Shown piece after piece: positions 1 through 9,236 of a DNA stretch of 64,000 bases. The translations under genes and the position numbers were made by a program. A model generated the notes under the pieces. It saw nothing but the letters and a program-made list of their open reading frames with translations, did not search any database and was not told where the DNA came from. Positions within the stretch are counted from its first letter, which is position 1. Every line of letters starts with the position of its first letter. This DNA comes from Cylindrospermopsis curvispora GIHE-G1 (GTDB taxonomy: Bacteria > Cyanobacteriota > Cyanobacteriia > Cyanobacteriales > Nostocaceae), in assembly GCF_014489415.1 (NCBI RefSeq), contig NZ_CP060822.1, forward strand, positions 62,001-126,000. Reading direction: 5' to 3'.

Positions 1-1965
1 ATTGACACAGCAACCCAGTTAAATTTAATGAAGAGTTCTGCACTTTTACAAAAAGCAGTGACCCAGCTTAAGTCCGAATATCCGGATATGACTACAGAGG
101 AACTTAAAAAATCCTTAGTTGCGACTCAGATTAAGACTTCAGAAGATAATATTGCCACGAAAATTTTTCAAATTGATTATATCAGTGACGATCCATATAA
201 AACCCAAAAGGTTCTGACTGCTATTCAGCAAGTGTATCTTGATTACAATAAAAATCAACAGGATATTCGGTTACAAAAAGGCCTACAAATTATTAGAGAA
301 CAGCTAAATAAAGCAACTGACGAAGTGAACGCGTCAGAGGCTAATTTACAACGATTTCGCCGCAATCAGAATTTGATTGATCCGGAGTTAGAAGCAAAAG
401 CAATTGAAGAGACCTTAAATAGTATTCGCAAGGAAAGACAAACCACTCATTCTCTATACCAAGAAGCCATAGCTAAGCAAAAATCCTTGCAACAACAACT
501 GAATCGCTCACCACAAAATGCTTTAGTTTCTTCTCGTTTGAGTCAATCTACACGCTACCAAGGTTTGCTCAATGAAATTCAGAAAACAGAGTTAGCTTTA
601 GCTCAAGAGCGATTGCGTTTTACCGATGATACTCCTAATGTACAAAAACTAAATCAACAACTGCAAGACCAAAAAGAACTTTTACAAAAAGAGGTAAGCA
701 GAACTCTAGGTGAGAATAATAATTCCTTAAATTTCGGAGAAAATTTGCTAGAACAAGGACAACTAGGACAAATTGATCTGAACTTAACTAGTGAACTGGT
801 AACAACTCAAACTAATATCGTGGCACTGAGCGCTAGAGATCAGACCTTGGCTCAGAAAGAAAGTCAACTTCAATTGCAGTTAAAACGTTTTCCTTCCTTA
901 TTATCTTACTACAATCGGATCATTCCCCAACTAAAATTTAGTCGGGAAAGAATGGAGCAATTACTAAGAGCAGAACAGCAATTGCGTCAGGAATTGTCTA
1001 AAGGTGGATTTAATTGGCAAGTAGTGGAAGAACCAAAAATGGGCATTAAATTAGGACCCAATCTTTCACAAAATTTATTAATGGGTGCAATTGTAGGACT
1101 TATCTTAGGTGGAGTTGCTGCTTTTATCCGTGAGTCATCGGATGATGCAGTGCATACTACCGCTCAATTGCAAAAACAATTAGCATTACCTTTATTGGGA
1201 ACAACACCAAAATTACCATTAGCAAAAGGTAAGGAATCCGTCATTAAATTGCCTTTTGGTAAACCCGATGTTTTAGCTCCCTGGACAATTCAGGTTTTAC
1301 AGTCTTCTCCTGGGTGGGAGTCCCTAGATTTGATTTATAAAAATATCGAATTGCTCCACAGCAAGTCCGATTTAAAATCCTTAATGGTAACTTCAGCATT
1401 ACCAGATAGCAGTAAGTCATCTTTAACGTTAGGTCTAGCCATGAGTGCAGCACGTCTACATAAAAGAGTGCTCCTAATTGATGCCAATTTACGAGATCCA
1501 AATTTACATAAGCAGTTAAATCTACCTAATGAACAGGGTCTATCAACCCTGCTAGCTAATGATGCAAACATACCCGATCAAATAGGAATTTCCTACTCAG
1601 GTTCAGCTTACATTGATATTTTAACTGCTGGTCCCATACCTGCAGACCCAGCACATCTTTTGAGTTCTCCACGTATGAGAGAAATAATTACTATCTTTGA
1701 AGAAAACTATGATTTAGTGCTCATAGATGCACCTTCAGTTTTAGGTATGGTGGATGCAATAATTACAGGTTCTTCCTGTCGAAGTGTAGTTATGGTTGCT
1801 AGTATTGGTAAAGTGACACATAATCATTTAGCCCAGGCTACATCTATGTTGAGCAAATTAAATCTTATTGGCGTTGTAGCTAATGGGGTATCTGACTCCG
1901 AAAGCACTTATGTTCCATATATCAAACCACAACCATTAGCTCTAAAAGAATTTGTGGAAAAATAA
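1..1965 (+). CDS. Wzc/GumC-like polysaccharide chain-length and tyrosine-kinase-like protein (5' partial)
   Basis: The reading frame is open to the first base of the window, so the N-terminus lies outside; the first in-window ATG (base 28) is not the true start. What is visible is a long coiled-coil, Gln/Leu-rich periplasmic stretch (roughly the first 340 visible residues), one membrane helix (GAIVGLILGGVAAFI), and a C-terminal cytoplasmic P-loop domain. This is the fused Wzz plus BY-kinase layout of proteins that control polymer length during Wzx/Wzy or ABC export. The Walker A' (VLLIDANLRDPNLH) and Walker B (LVLIDAPSV) strands are present, but the Walker A is degenerate: PDSSKSS replaces the usual PGEGKST. 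There is no obvious C-terminal tyrosine cluster. It heads a polysaccharide gene island and is probably the chain-length component of a heterocyst envelope-type polysaccharide system. The family is confident; kinase activity is doubtful. Confidence 0.85.
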   Translation: MDTATQLNLMKSSALLQKAVTQLKSEYPDMTTEELKKSLVATQIKTSEDNIATKIFQIDYISDDPYKTQKVLTAIQQVYLDYNKNQQDIRLQKGLQIIREQLNKATDEVNASEANLQRFRRNQNLIDPELEAKAIEETLNSIRKERQTTHSLYQEAIAKQKSLQQQLNRSPQNALVSSRLSQSTRYQGLLNEIQKTELALAQERLRFTDDTPNVQKLNQQLQDQKELLQKEVSRTLGENNNSLNFGENLLEQGQLGQIDLNLTSELVTTQTNIVALSARDQTLAQKESQLQLQLKRFPSLLSYYNRIIPQLKFSRERMEQLLRAEQQLRQELSKGGFNWQVVEEPKMGIKLGPNLSQNLLMGAIVGLILGGVAAFIRESSDDAVHTTAQLQKQLALPLLGTTPKLPLAKGKESVIKLPFGKPDVLAPWTIQVLQSSPGWESLDLIYKNIELLHSKSDLKSLMVTSALPDSSKSSLTLGLAMSAARLHKRVLLIDANLRDPNLHKQLNLPNEQGLSTLLANDANIPDQIGISYSGSAYIDILTAGPIPADPAHLLSSPRMREIITIFEENYDLVLIDAPSVLGMVDAIITGSSCRSVVMVASIGKVTHNHLAQATSMLSKLNLIGVVANGVSDSESTYVPYIKPQPLALKEFVEK

Positions 1966-2030
1966 TTATTCTGGGGAAACGGGGAATTTTCTATTGTTCT
2001 ATATTATTTAAGGAATTAATCAAGAGTTAA

Positions 2031-2055
2031 TCAAGAATCAATAAAGAATTCTTGA
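2031..2055 (+). terminator. Hairpin between the Wzc-like and sugar-transferase genes
   Basis: An 8-bp perfect stem (TCAAGAAT / ATTCTTGA) with a 9-nt loop lies 65 bases after one stop and 65 bases before the next start. It is AT-rich and has no T-run, so it could be a weak terminator, a processing site or chance. The region also has short direct repeats of AATCAAGAG/A. Confidence 0.25.
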
Positions 2056-2120
2056 GTTCAAAAATCAGCTGACCATCTTATTCTATTATAGAAAATATAG
2101 AGATAAGGAAAAACACGACC

Positions 2121-2765
2121 ATGACGACTTCCATTTTTCCTAGTTTACAGCAATCTGGTGTGGTATCTGACCTATCTGAAAATTTTGCCTTTCCATCTTA
2201 CTCTCTGAAATGGCGTAGGGATCAGTTATTAGTTACATTCTCCCGAAATTCCTCACAAATACATTTACCTTCCCTAAACAATGAACAACAATTGATTAAC
2301 TGTCTAAAACATTCCACAGTTAATTTAGTAACTATAGATTCCAAACTGGGAACTTCCACATTAAAATTTTGGGCTAATGCTTGTGAGAAGGCTAATAAAC
2401 CAATATTTATACGTCCTGTTAATAAAAATCAACCTCTTACAATAGGTGATGATATACTGGTGGTATTAGAGAGAACAATAAATATATTTTTGGCATTGTT
2501 TTTCTTGTCTTTATTTAGTCCTTTAATAGGATTTATAGTCTTATTAATGTTATTGAAATCACCAGGATCAATCTTTAAGTATGAATGGTGTATTGGCAAA
2601 AAAGGCAAATTATTTCGTTTGGTAAATTTTGATCATAATCTTCAACAAAATCTTCCGATCTCGAGCCTAGGGATGACGAAGTTAAGATTACATAGATTGC
2701 CAGAGCTATTCAATATCTTGCGCGGTGAAACTAGTTTATTTAACTCCAAACACTCCAAGCTTTAG
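2121..2765 (+). CDS. hepC: HepC-like bacterial sugar transferase (truncated, degenerate)
   Basis: The C-terminal half matches the bacterial sugar transferase family (PF02397: WbaP/PglC-type polyprenyl-phosphate glycosyl-1-phosphate transferases). It has a hydrophobic re-entrant helix (about residues 123-147), then KSPGSIFKYEW.IGKKGKLFRLVNF, then LPELFNILRGETSL near the end. The N-terminal ~110 residues are not recognised. Compared with the family consensus, the catalytic Asp-Glu of SLDELPQLFN is replaced by His-Arg (RLHRLPELFN), the start of the domain lacks the usual KR..D, and the protein ends before a PRP motif. It sits between a Wzc-like gene and a HepA-type exporter, the neighbourhood of hepC in the Anabaena HEP island; the symbol is inferred from that context. 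It may be catalytically dead, or a specialised clade. Confidence 0.6.
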   Translation: MTTSIFPSLQQSGVVSDLSENFAFPSYSLKWRRDQLLVTFSRNSSQIHLPSLNNEQQLINCLKHSTVNLVTIDSKLGTSTLKFWANACEKANKPIFIRPVNKNQPLTIGDDILVVLERTINIFLALFFLSLFSPLIGFIVLLMLLKSPGSIFKYEWCIGKKGKLFRLVNFDHNLQQNLPISSLGMTKLRLHRLPELFNILRGETSLFNSKHSKL

Positions 2766-2767
2766 AC

Positions 2768-2791
2768 AAACCTATCCCCGAGATAGGGTTT
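2768..2791 (+). terminator. Candidate terminator after the HepC-like gene
   Basis: CCTATC and GATAGG form a 6-bp stem with a 5-nt loop. AAA before and GTTT after lengthen the base, 2 bases past the stop codon. Only a short T-rich tail follows. Confidence 0.35.
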
Positions 2792-2846
2792 CTAATAACC
2801 CATGAAAGTTCACATAATTAACAACAGCTAACAACGGCAACAAAAA

Positions 2847-3791
2847 ATGAAAACCGCTATTTGTACCGTATTTGAAAAAGACTATCACTATGGTGTAGGC
2901 GCGTTAATCAACTCATTACACCATCATGGTTTTAAAGGAATATGCTGGGCTGGCTATCGTGGTAAATTACCAAGTTGGGCGAAGTATTTAAAAACAGGAG
3001 CAGGTTATGAAGAGTTTACTGTGTCTCCAGATTGTGCCATCAGATTTATAGAGGTAAAAACTAATAAACATCTAGGTTTTTACAAACCCGATTTTATGTC
3101 TCTACTATGGCAAAAATACTGTCCTGATATGGAGGCATTATTTTACTTTGATCCTGATATAGTCAATAAGTGTAAATGGAACTTTTATGAAAACTGGGTT
3201 AGTCGGGGGATTGCCATTTGTGGTGACTCCTGGTATTTGGTTCCTGCTAATCATCCCCGAAGACTAGCATGGAAAGAATTTGCCGAAAGTAATGGTTTTA
3301 TTTGTGAACGCCAATTAGATTATCACTATAATAGTGGGTTTATTGGTCTACCCAAGCAATATCAATCAGTTCTGACTACTTGGCAAAATTTGCAAGAAAT
3401 AGGTGAGAAATTGGGTTACAGCGACCTAACGGATCTATACGGGAGTCGTACTTTTAATTTTCCTCCCTATCTGTATGGAGATCAAACATATTTAAATCTA
3501 GCTTTAATGCTAAATAATTATCCTTTAAGTACTGTTGGACCCGACGGTATGGATTTTATTCCTGGTGGTACTATTATGTCTCATGCGACAGTACCAAATG
3601 TCAAACCTTGGCGCAAAAAGTTAATGCTTAGTGCTTTATTAGGTAGTGCTCCCAGCATCACAGATAAGTTGTATTGGAAACACAGTCATACACCTATTAA
3701 ACTTTATTCCAATGCCAAATTAATTCAGCAGAACCTAGAAATTCTCTTGGGTTCTGCTATTGGTCGTTTTATCCGTCGCGCTCCCATGTAA
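2847..3791 (+). CDS. Putative GT-A-fold glycosyltransferase of the polysaccharide island
   Basis: The 314-residue soluble protein begins with a beta strand typical of nucleotide-sugar transferases that act on a primed acceptor (TAICTVFEKDYHYGVGALINSL). It has a DxD-like metal/nucleotide-sugar site in YFDPDIV (about residues 99-105) and a later YNSGFIGL segment, as in GT8-like and related nucleotide-diphospho-sugar transferases. No signal peptide or membrane helix is visible. It lies between the sugar-transferase-like gene and the HepA-type exporter, so it probably adds a sugar to the lipid-linked repeat unit. Donor and acceptor cannot be told from sequence. The fold assignment is moderately sure; the specific family is not. 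Confidence 0.6.
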   Translation: MKTAICTVFEKDYHYGVGALINSLHHHGFKGICWAGYRGKLPSWAKYLKTGAGYEEFTVSPDCAIRFIEVKTNKHLGFYKPDFMSLLWQKYCPDMEALFYFDPDIVNKCKWNFYENWVSRGIAICGDSWYLVPANHPRRLAWKEFAESNGFICERQLDYHYNSGFIGLPKQYQSVLTTWQNLQEIGEKLGYSDLTDLYGSRTFNFPPYLYGDQTYLNLALMLNNYPLSTVGPDGMDFIPGGTIMSHATVPNVKPWRKKLMLSALLGSAPSITDKLYWKHSHTPIKLYSNAKLIQQNLEILLGSAIGRFIRRAPM

Positions 3792-3839
3792 TCCCTGGAT
3801 CGTGATTAATCCTATTACCAGTTATTATTGATTATTCTC

Positions 3840-5669
3840 ATGTACCTTAAACTTGCTAGTCTCCCTCTCGAAATCTTGCAAAGTGCAAGTTTTTGGCAAA
3901 ACCATAAATTAATTCTCAAAGAGTTTCAGCATTTTCGCTTGATGGCGATTGGTGCCATATTTTTTTCAGCTCTTGCTGCTAGTTTTGAGGGGTTTGGTTT
4001 AGGTTTTTTGTTAGTATTTCTGCAGAGTTTAACCACTCCTGCTGCTGCACCTGTAAAAACGGGAATTGATTGGGTTGATATTTTTATTTTAGGAGTTAAT
4101 ACCTCAGCAATAGAAAGATTATATCGCATATCCGCTCTCATTGTAATTACTACCTGTATACGGGCATTATTTAACTATGTAGGACAATTATGTATTCAGT
4201 TCAGTGAGATTAATTTAGTAGATAACTTGCGAAAACGCATCTTTGAGCAATTGAGTACACAAACTCTGGGTTACTTTTCTAAAAAAAGCTCTGGAGAATT
4301 GATTAATACTCTCACCAATGAAATGGAGAGAATTAGACAGATTTTCGGAGGATTGGCTTTTTTAGTGACTAAAAGTCTTACTTTAGCAGTCTACTCAATT
4401 TCCCTATTTGTTTTATCCTGGCATCTTTCCATCTTATCTATTTTCCTATTTAGCTTTTTAGCCGTGGGACTATCGACACTAAATAAACATATTAGGGAAC
4501 GCAGTTTTGAGATTACTAAAGCCAATGATATTTTTACCACTAGAGTGCTGGAGTTTTTGGATGGTATTCGTGTAGTTCATGCTTTTTGTACACAACAGTT
4601 TGAACGGCAAAGATACTTTGAAGCCAGCGCCAACATTGTTAAATCTTGGCGTAGAGTTTATTGGATTTCCCTGATAGTTAAACCCCTGGCGGATAGTATA
4701 TCAACTCTGATTTTAGTTGGTATCATTTGCGTGGCTGTAGTTGTAGATTTAATGCCAATTTCTAACCTCCTGACTTTCTTTTTCGTACTGTTTCGTCTGG
4801 TACCAATGATTCAAGATGTCAACGGAGTTTTAGCATTTTTAAATACTCAAGCCGGTGCGGTAGAAAATATCAAAGATTTATTGAAATCTGAAAATAAAGC
4901 CTATTTTAAAAATGGCTATCTTGAATTTAGTGGGATTCAAAAAGCTATAGACATACAGGCTGTAAATTTTGGTTATGAGCCCAATCATTTAGTTCTCAAA
5001 GATATCACCTTGACAATAGAAAAAGGTAAAATGACTGCCCTAGTTGGTGCATCAGGTGGTGGCAAAACCACATTAGCTGACTTACTTGCTAGATTCCACG
5101 AACCAACTAATGGGAGAATTCTCTTAGATGGGTTAGATTTCCAAAAATTTGAAATCAACTCTCTTCGTTGGAAAATGGCTATAGTTGGTCAAAAAAGTTT
5201 TATTTTTAACACTTCAATCCGTCATAATATTGCCTATGGTACACCCCTAGCCACCGAGGAAGAAATTATTGAAGCTGCACGGTTAGCCAATGCTCTAGAA
5301 TTTATTCAAAAATTACCTGAAGGTTTTGATACTATAATTGGTGCTGATGGTATTCAATTATCTGGAGGACAACAACAGAGAATTGCCATTGCTCGAGCTT
5401 TAGTGAGAAATCCTGAAATCCTTATTTTAGACGAGCCAACTAGTGCATTGGATGCAATTACAGAGCAGCTAATTCAAGAGTTGTTAGATAAATTCACTAT
5501 TGGGCGAACAGTAATTGTTATTGCCCATCGTCTTTCTACAGTGGCTAAAGCTGATAAAGTTGTGGTCATTGAACAGGGAAAAATTATGGAACAGGGTTCA
5601 TACCAAGATCTGATTCAACAACAAGGTAAATTTTGGCAATATTATCAGACCCAAAATGATATCAGATAG
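3840..5669 (+). CDS. hepA: HepA-type ABC exporter (fused membrane and ATPase domains)
   Basis: A 609-residue half-transporter with an N-terminal six-helix ABC membrane domain (about residues 30-330) and a C-terminal ATPase. In the ATPase are Walker A GASGGGKTT (about 403-411), signature LSGGQQQR (about 507), Walker B ILILDEP (about 527) and the H-loop IAHR (about 561). The length matches HepA of Anabaena, an exporter needed for the heterocyst envelope polysaccharide layer. The ATG at 3840 is preferred over an in-frame TTG 12 bases upstream. It follows a glycosyltransferase by about 50 bases and is followed at 31 bases by another polysaccharide gene, suggesting cotranscription. ABC exporter identity is certain. 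The hepA name rests on length and context; a lipid-flippase role (MsbA-like) is the alternative. Confidence 0.8.
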   Translation: MYLKLASLPLEILQSASFWQNHKLILKEFQHFRLMAIGAIFFSALAASFEGFGLGFLLVFLQSLTTPAAAPVKTGIDWVDIFILGVNTSAIERLYRISALIVITTCIRALFNYVGQLCIQFSEINLVDNLRKRIFEQLSTQTLGYFSKKSSGELINTLTNEMERIRQIFGGLAFLVTKSLTLAVYSISLFVLSWHLSILSIFLFSFLAVGLSTLNKHIRERSFEITKANDIFTTRVLEFLDGIRVVHAFCTQQFERQRYFEASANIVKSWRRVYWISLIVKPLADSISTLILVGIICVAVVVDLMPISNLLTFFFVLFRLVPMIQDVNGVLAFLNTQAGAVENIKDLLKSENKAYFKNGYLEFSGIQKAIDIQAVNFGYEPNHLVLKDITLTIEKGKMTALVGASGGGKTTLADLLARFHEPTNGRILLDGLDFQKFEINSLRWKMAIVGQKSFIFNTSIRHNIAYGTPLATEEEIIEAARLANALEFIQKLPEGFDTIIGADGIQLSGGQQQRIAIARALVRNPEILILDEPTSALDAITEQLIQELLDKFTIGRTVIVIAHRLSTVAKADKVVVIEQGKIMEQGSYQDLIQQQGKFWQYYQTQNDIR

Positions 5670-5700
5670 TTTCTAGTTCTTTATCAAATATACAAAACAC

Positions 5701-6885
5701 ATGACAATAATTGCACAGTTGAAACATAAGTTTAATGGTAAAGTATATTTTTTATGTGATCCTCGAGAGTTGGATGATGTTGGTGATCAGTTTCAACATT
5801 TACTGGTTTGCTTAGCTGAAGGTTTTCAGGAACTAGGAATCTCATTTTTTGCTAATGTAAATTATTGGTTAGAATCATCTCAAGAGGAAAAATATCTTTT
5901 TAATTATGACCCAAATATTACCTTTGATGATTGTGACTTGGTTATATTGACTAATATTTGGTTGTCTGTTAATTATGCCTGGGTAGATAATCTATTTAAA
6001 CCGAATCGTGGATATCTTACGGTTTACTTAGATGGAGAAGACAGTGATAAAACTTATAGGTTTAGACCTGAATTCAACCAGTTTGATTTTATTTTTCGAA
6101 CCCATTATAATCGTAAGTTACAATATGGAAATAGTAAATCTAGGAATAATTTTTACCCTTGGGCTTTTGGTTTAAGCAGTCGAATTTTGCGAGAACTGAA
6201 CACAGTGCCAGATTTTGATGATCGTCAAAAACAAATTTTGGTTAATTTTCGCCACTGGAAAAAAGGCCATCCTGTGAGAAATATTAGTTCTCGGATGTTT
6301 ATACCCCAAATCAGTAAAATTTTCTCCATAGACCACACTATTGATAGTCCCCACAATCTAACATCAGACCCATATCATCAATTGCAGTGGTTACAAACCG
6401 GTAAGAGACATTATCCCAGCTTTTACCAGCGTCTAAAAAACTCCATTGCTTGTGCTTGTTTTGGAGGTTTTTTTGTGCCTAGCTGGCCTGATGACCCAGC
6501 CAGTTTACTGAATCGTATAGGTAAGCAAATGCTCAATCATTTACAGTTAAAATCCCATCAGATAGTACAGTGGGACAGTTGGCGATTGTGGGAATCTTTA
6601 GCAGCTGGATGTGTTACTTTTCATCTGGATTTTGAAAAATATGGTGTTTGTTTACCTGTTATGCCAGAAAATTGGGCACATTATATTGGTGTGGATTTAG
6701 ATAATGTTAAAGCCTCAATTGAAAGAATAGCGGATCAACCAGAAATTTTACCAGCAATTGCTACAGAGGGTAGAAAATGGGCTATGAAAAATTATAGTCC
6801 TGCTCCCACAGCTTTACGTTTCCTAAACACCATTTATCAAAAGTCAAGTCAAACCAACCATAGTGAGTTAACAACATGTCTATAA
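5701..6885 (+). CDS. Glycosyltransferase-like protein of the polysaccharide island
   Basis: A 394-residue soluble protein without a clear family motif at the N-terminus. The C-terminal part (about residues 295-385) has the look of a GT-B nucleotide-sugar-binding domain: WRLWESLAAGCVTF, then a region ending in EGRKWAMKNYSPAPTALRFL, as in exostosin/GT1-like proteins where a bad-conduct 'ESLAAG' turn binds the donor sugar. It overlaps the next gene by 10 bases, implying translational coupling and joint function. It is probably a transferase building the repeat unit; the sugar is unknown. I recognise it mainly by context and the C-terminal motif. Confidence 0.55.
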   Translation: MTIIAQLKHKFNGKVYFLCDPRELDDVGDQFQHLLVCLAEGFQELGISFFANVNYWLESSQEEKYLFNYDPNITFDDCDLVILTNIWLSVNYAWVDNLFKPNRGYLTVYLDGEDSDKTYRFRPEFNQFDFIFRTHYNRKLQYGNSKSRNNFYPWAFGLSSRILRELNTVPDFDDRQKQILVNFRHWKKGHPVRNISSRMFIPQISKIFSIDHTIDSPHNLTSDPYHQLQWLQTGKRHYPSFYQRLKNSIACACFGGFFVPSWPDDPASLLNRIGKQMLNHLQLKSHQIVQWDSWRLWESLAAGCVTFHLDFEKYGVCLPVMPENWAHYIGVDLDNVKASIERIADQPEILPAIATEGRKWAMKNYSPAPTALRFLNTIYQKSSQTNHSELTTCL

Positions 6886-7868
6886 CTTCTGACTTACTAC
6901 CACCCTTAGTTAGTGTGATTATCCCTACTTATAATCGTCCTCAATATCTCAAACAAGCAATTTTCAGTGCTGTTCTTCAAACCTATCAGAATATTGAAAT
7001 TATTGTTTCGGATAATTGTAGTCCAGAAAGTCCAGCAAATTTAGTAGCTGATTTTTGTGATCCACGGATCAGATTTTGGCAACACCCACAAAATGTAGGG
7101 ATGCTCAAAAATCAGATTCATGCTCTCAAAATGGCACGGGGTAAATATGTCGCTACTCTCCATGATGATGACCTATGGCATCCTGATTTTCTTGCCACAC
7201 TCATACCACATTTGGAGAACAATTCGGATTTGATTCTTGCTTTTTGTGACCAATATATTATAGATGCTAATGGTCAAATCAATCTTGATGCCACCCAGAA
7301 AAGTTCTCGTGCTTATAAACGAGATCAAATATCCCTGGGAATACATAGAAATTTTTTAAAAATGGGATTGGTTGATAAAAGCATCCCCACCGCCGCTGCT
7401 TGTGTAATTCGTAATGGTTTGATTAATTGGGATGCTATTCCCCTACAGGTAGCAGGAATGTGGGACTTATATTTGACATATTTATCCTCTGTATCTGGCT
7501 ATGGTGCTTACTATGTCCCAGAAAAACTAACTTATTATCGTGAACATGAACAAACAGAAACTATGCTCAGTGGTAGACGCAATGTAAAAGCAAAAATCAG
7601 CAAGGCTGAAAGTGAAATTTTCTGTTATAAAATATTTATGAATGACCCCCATCTACAGTCTTTCTATAATCACTTTAAAAAATTATGGTTAGAAGCGCAC
7701 ACAACCTTAGGCATTGGACTGATAAGAGAAAATCAACCATCTGCGGCACGTTCTTATTTTTGGCAAGTTTTACGGCAAGGAAGATTGAATTTCCGGACTA
7801 TTATTGCTTTATTAATTAGTTTCTTCCATCCAAAATTAATTAATAAATTTTTGAGCAGTACTTCATGA
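6876..7868 (+). CDS. Family 2 glycosyltransferase
   Basis: A clear GT2 (GT-A fold) N-terminus: VSVIIPTYNRPQYLKQAIFS, then IIVSDNCSPE, and the metal-binding acidic motif LHDDDLWHPDF near residue 100. It is 330 residues long with no strong transmembrane helix, so it is a cytoplasmic transferase rather than a synthase. The start overlaps the end of the preceding gene (ATG within the last codons, 10 bases), so the two are likely translated together. The most likely role is adding one sugar to the lipid-linked exopolysaccharide unit exported by the HepA-type transporter. Donor specificity is not predictable. Confidence 0.85.
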   Translation: MSITSDLLPPLVSVIIPTYNRPQYLKQAIFSAVLQTYQNIEIIVSDNCSPESPANLVADFCDPRIRFWQHPQNVGMLKNQIHALKMARGKYVATLHDDDLWHPDFLATLIPHLENNSDLILAFCDQYIIDANGQINLDATQKSSRAYKRDQISLGIHRNFLKMGLVDKSIPTAAACVIRNGLINWDAIPLQVAGMWDLYLTYLSSVSGYGAYYVPEKLTYYREHEQTETMLSGRRNVKAKISKAESEIFCYKIFMNDPHLQSFYNHFKKLWLEAHTTLGIGLIRENQPSAARSYFWQVLRQGRLNFRTIIALLISFFHPKLINKFLSSTS

Positions 7869-8033
7869 AGATTAGATATTAATCTTGATCTTAGCCAGAT
7901 TTTTTATATAATCATAGCATAGAGTAAATAAACAAATTTTGGGAGATGATTTTTTGTTAGTTTTATAACAGATAATGGTAAAAAAATAGCAGAAGTTTTT
8001 AGGACTAGAACAACTAGAAGTTTGAGGTGAGAA

Positions 8034-9236
8034 GTGAAAATCTGTATTGTCACCCACAAGATTAGAAAAGGTGATGGCCAGGGTAGAGTTAATTATGAAA
8101 TAGCGATGGAATTGTTACGTCGTGGTCATCAATTAACATTATTGGCCAGTGAAGTCGCCCCTGAATTAGCAGACAGTATTTCCGTTGATTGGGTTCCAAT
8201 CATTGTCCATAAATATCCCACTGAATTCATTCGTAATTTGGTCTTTGCCGAAAAAAGTGGCAGCTGGTTACGAGATCATCGAGGAGAACTTGACATCGTC
8301 AAAGTTAATGGTGCAATTACTGGAGTTAATAGTGACGTAAATGCTGTGCATTTTGTTCATAACTCTTGGTGGCGATCGCCTGTACATATTTCTCAAGAGC
8401 ATCGAGACCTATATGGTTTATATCAGTGGCTATATACCGGGATCAATTCCTATTGGGAAAAACAGGCATTCCGCAAAAGTAAAGTTGTGGTAGCGGTTTC
8501 CACAAAAGTGGCGGAGGAACTAATAAATATTGGTGTAGATCCCAGAAAAATTCGCGTGATTGCCAATGGAGTAGATCTAGAAGAATTCACACCGGGAACC
8601 ATAGAAAGGGAGGAATTAGGTTTGCCAAAAAACGTTACTTTAGCAATGTTTGCAGGAGATATTCGTATTTCCCGCAAAAATTTAGATACAGTACTTCAGG
8701 CCTTAGTAAAAGTTCCCGATTTACATTTAGCCGTGGTGGGAGAAACTAAAAATAGTCCCTATCCCAAAATGGTAGAAAAATTACAATTAGGTCAACGAGT
8801 ACATTTTTTAGGTTATCGTCGAGATATGCCACTTCTACAAAAAGCGGCAGATTTTTTTGTATTCCCTTCCCGTTATGAACCTTTTGGACTAGTAGTAATT
8901 GAGGCAATGGCTTCCGGTTTACCAGTAATTACGTCCAAAAGCACAGGTGCAGCAGATCTAGTTACCCCTGCTTGTGGAATTGTATTAGCTGACTGCAATG
9001 ATATAAATAGCCTAGCTCAGTCTTTAGAATTACTAAAAAGCGATTACCAGTTACGTCAAAAAATGGGCAAGGCTGCTCGCGCTATTGCTGAGCAATATAG
9101 CTGGAAGATCATGGCACAAAACTATTTAGATTTATTTACTGAAGTAATCCAAAATGCGCAATACGGTTCTTATCCCTACTTATCGTCGTCCTCACGATCT
9201 ATGGCGGTGCCTTGTCGCACTGCAAGCCCAAACTAG
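8034..9236 (+). CDS. Family 4 glycosyltransferase
   Basis: A GT-B protein with the GT4 hallmarks: RVIANGVDLEEF (about residue 180), then FVFPSRYEPFGLVVIEAMASGLPVI with the E-x7-E donor-binding pair (about residues 280-304). The start is GTG, preceded by GAGGTGAGAA. The preceding 165-base gap suggests its own promoter, or a boundary within the island. The last ~27 codons run across the start of the next gene in another frame; the conserved domain is already complete at YLDLFTEVI, so the tail is probably a read-on past a lost stop codon. The role is sugar addition in polysaccharide assembly. Confidence 0.85.
   Translation: MKICIVTHKIRKGDGQGRVNYEIAMELLRRGHQLTLLASEVAPELADSISVDWVPIIVHKYPTEFIRNLVFAEKSGSWLRDHRGELDIVKVNGAITGVNSDVNAVHFVHNSWWRSPVHISQEHRDLYGLYQWLYTGINSYWEKQAFRKSKVVVAVSTKVAEELINIGVDPRKIRVIANGVDLEEFTPGTIEREELGLPKNVTLAMFAGDIRISRKNLDTVLQALVKVPDLHLAVVGETKNSPYPKMVEKLQLGQRVHFLGYRRDMPLLQKAADFFVFPSRYEPFGLVVIEAMASGLPVITSKSTGAADLVTPACGIVLADCNDINSLAQSLELLKSDYQLRQKMGKAARAIAEQYSWKIMAQNYLDLFTEVIQNAQYGSYPYLSSSSRSMAVPCRTASPN

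Noticed and set aside
1335-1571. Minus-strand open frames in the Wzc-like gene
   Set aside because: Fully antisense to conserved Walker motifs, with no independent support.
8034-8036. ATG start for the GT4 gene inside 8034-8200
   Set aside because: No in-frame ATG precedes the conserved N-terminal strand; the GTG with GAGGTGAGAA upstream fits better.
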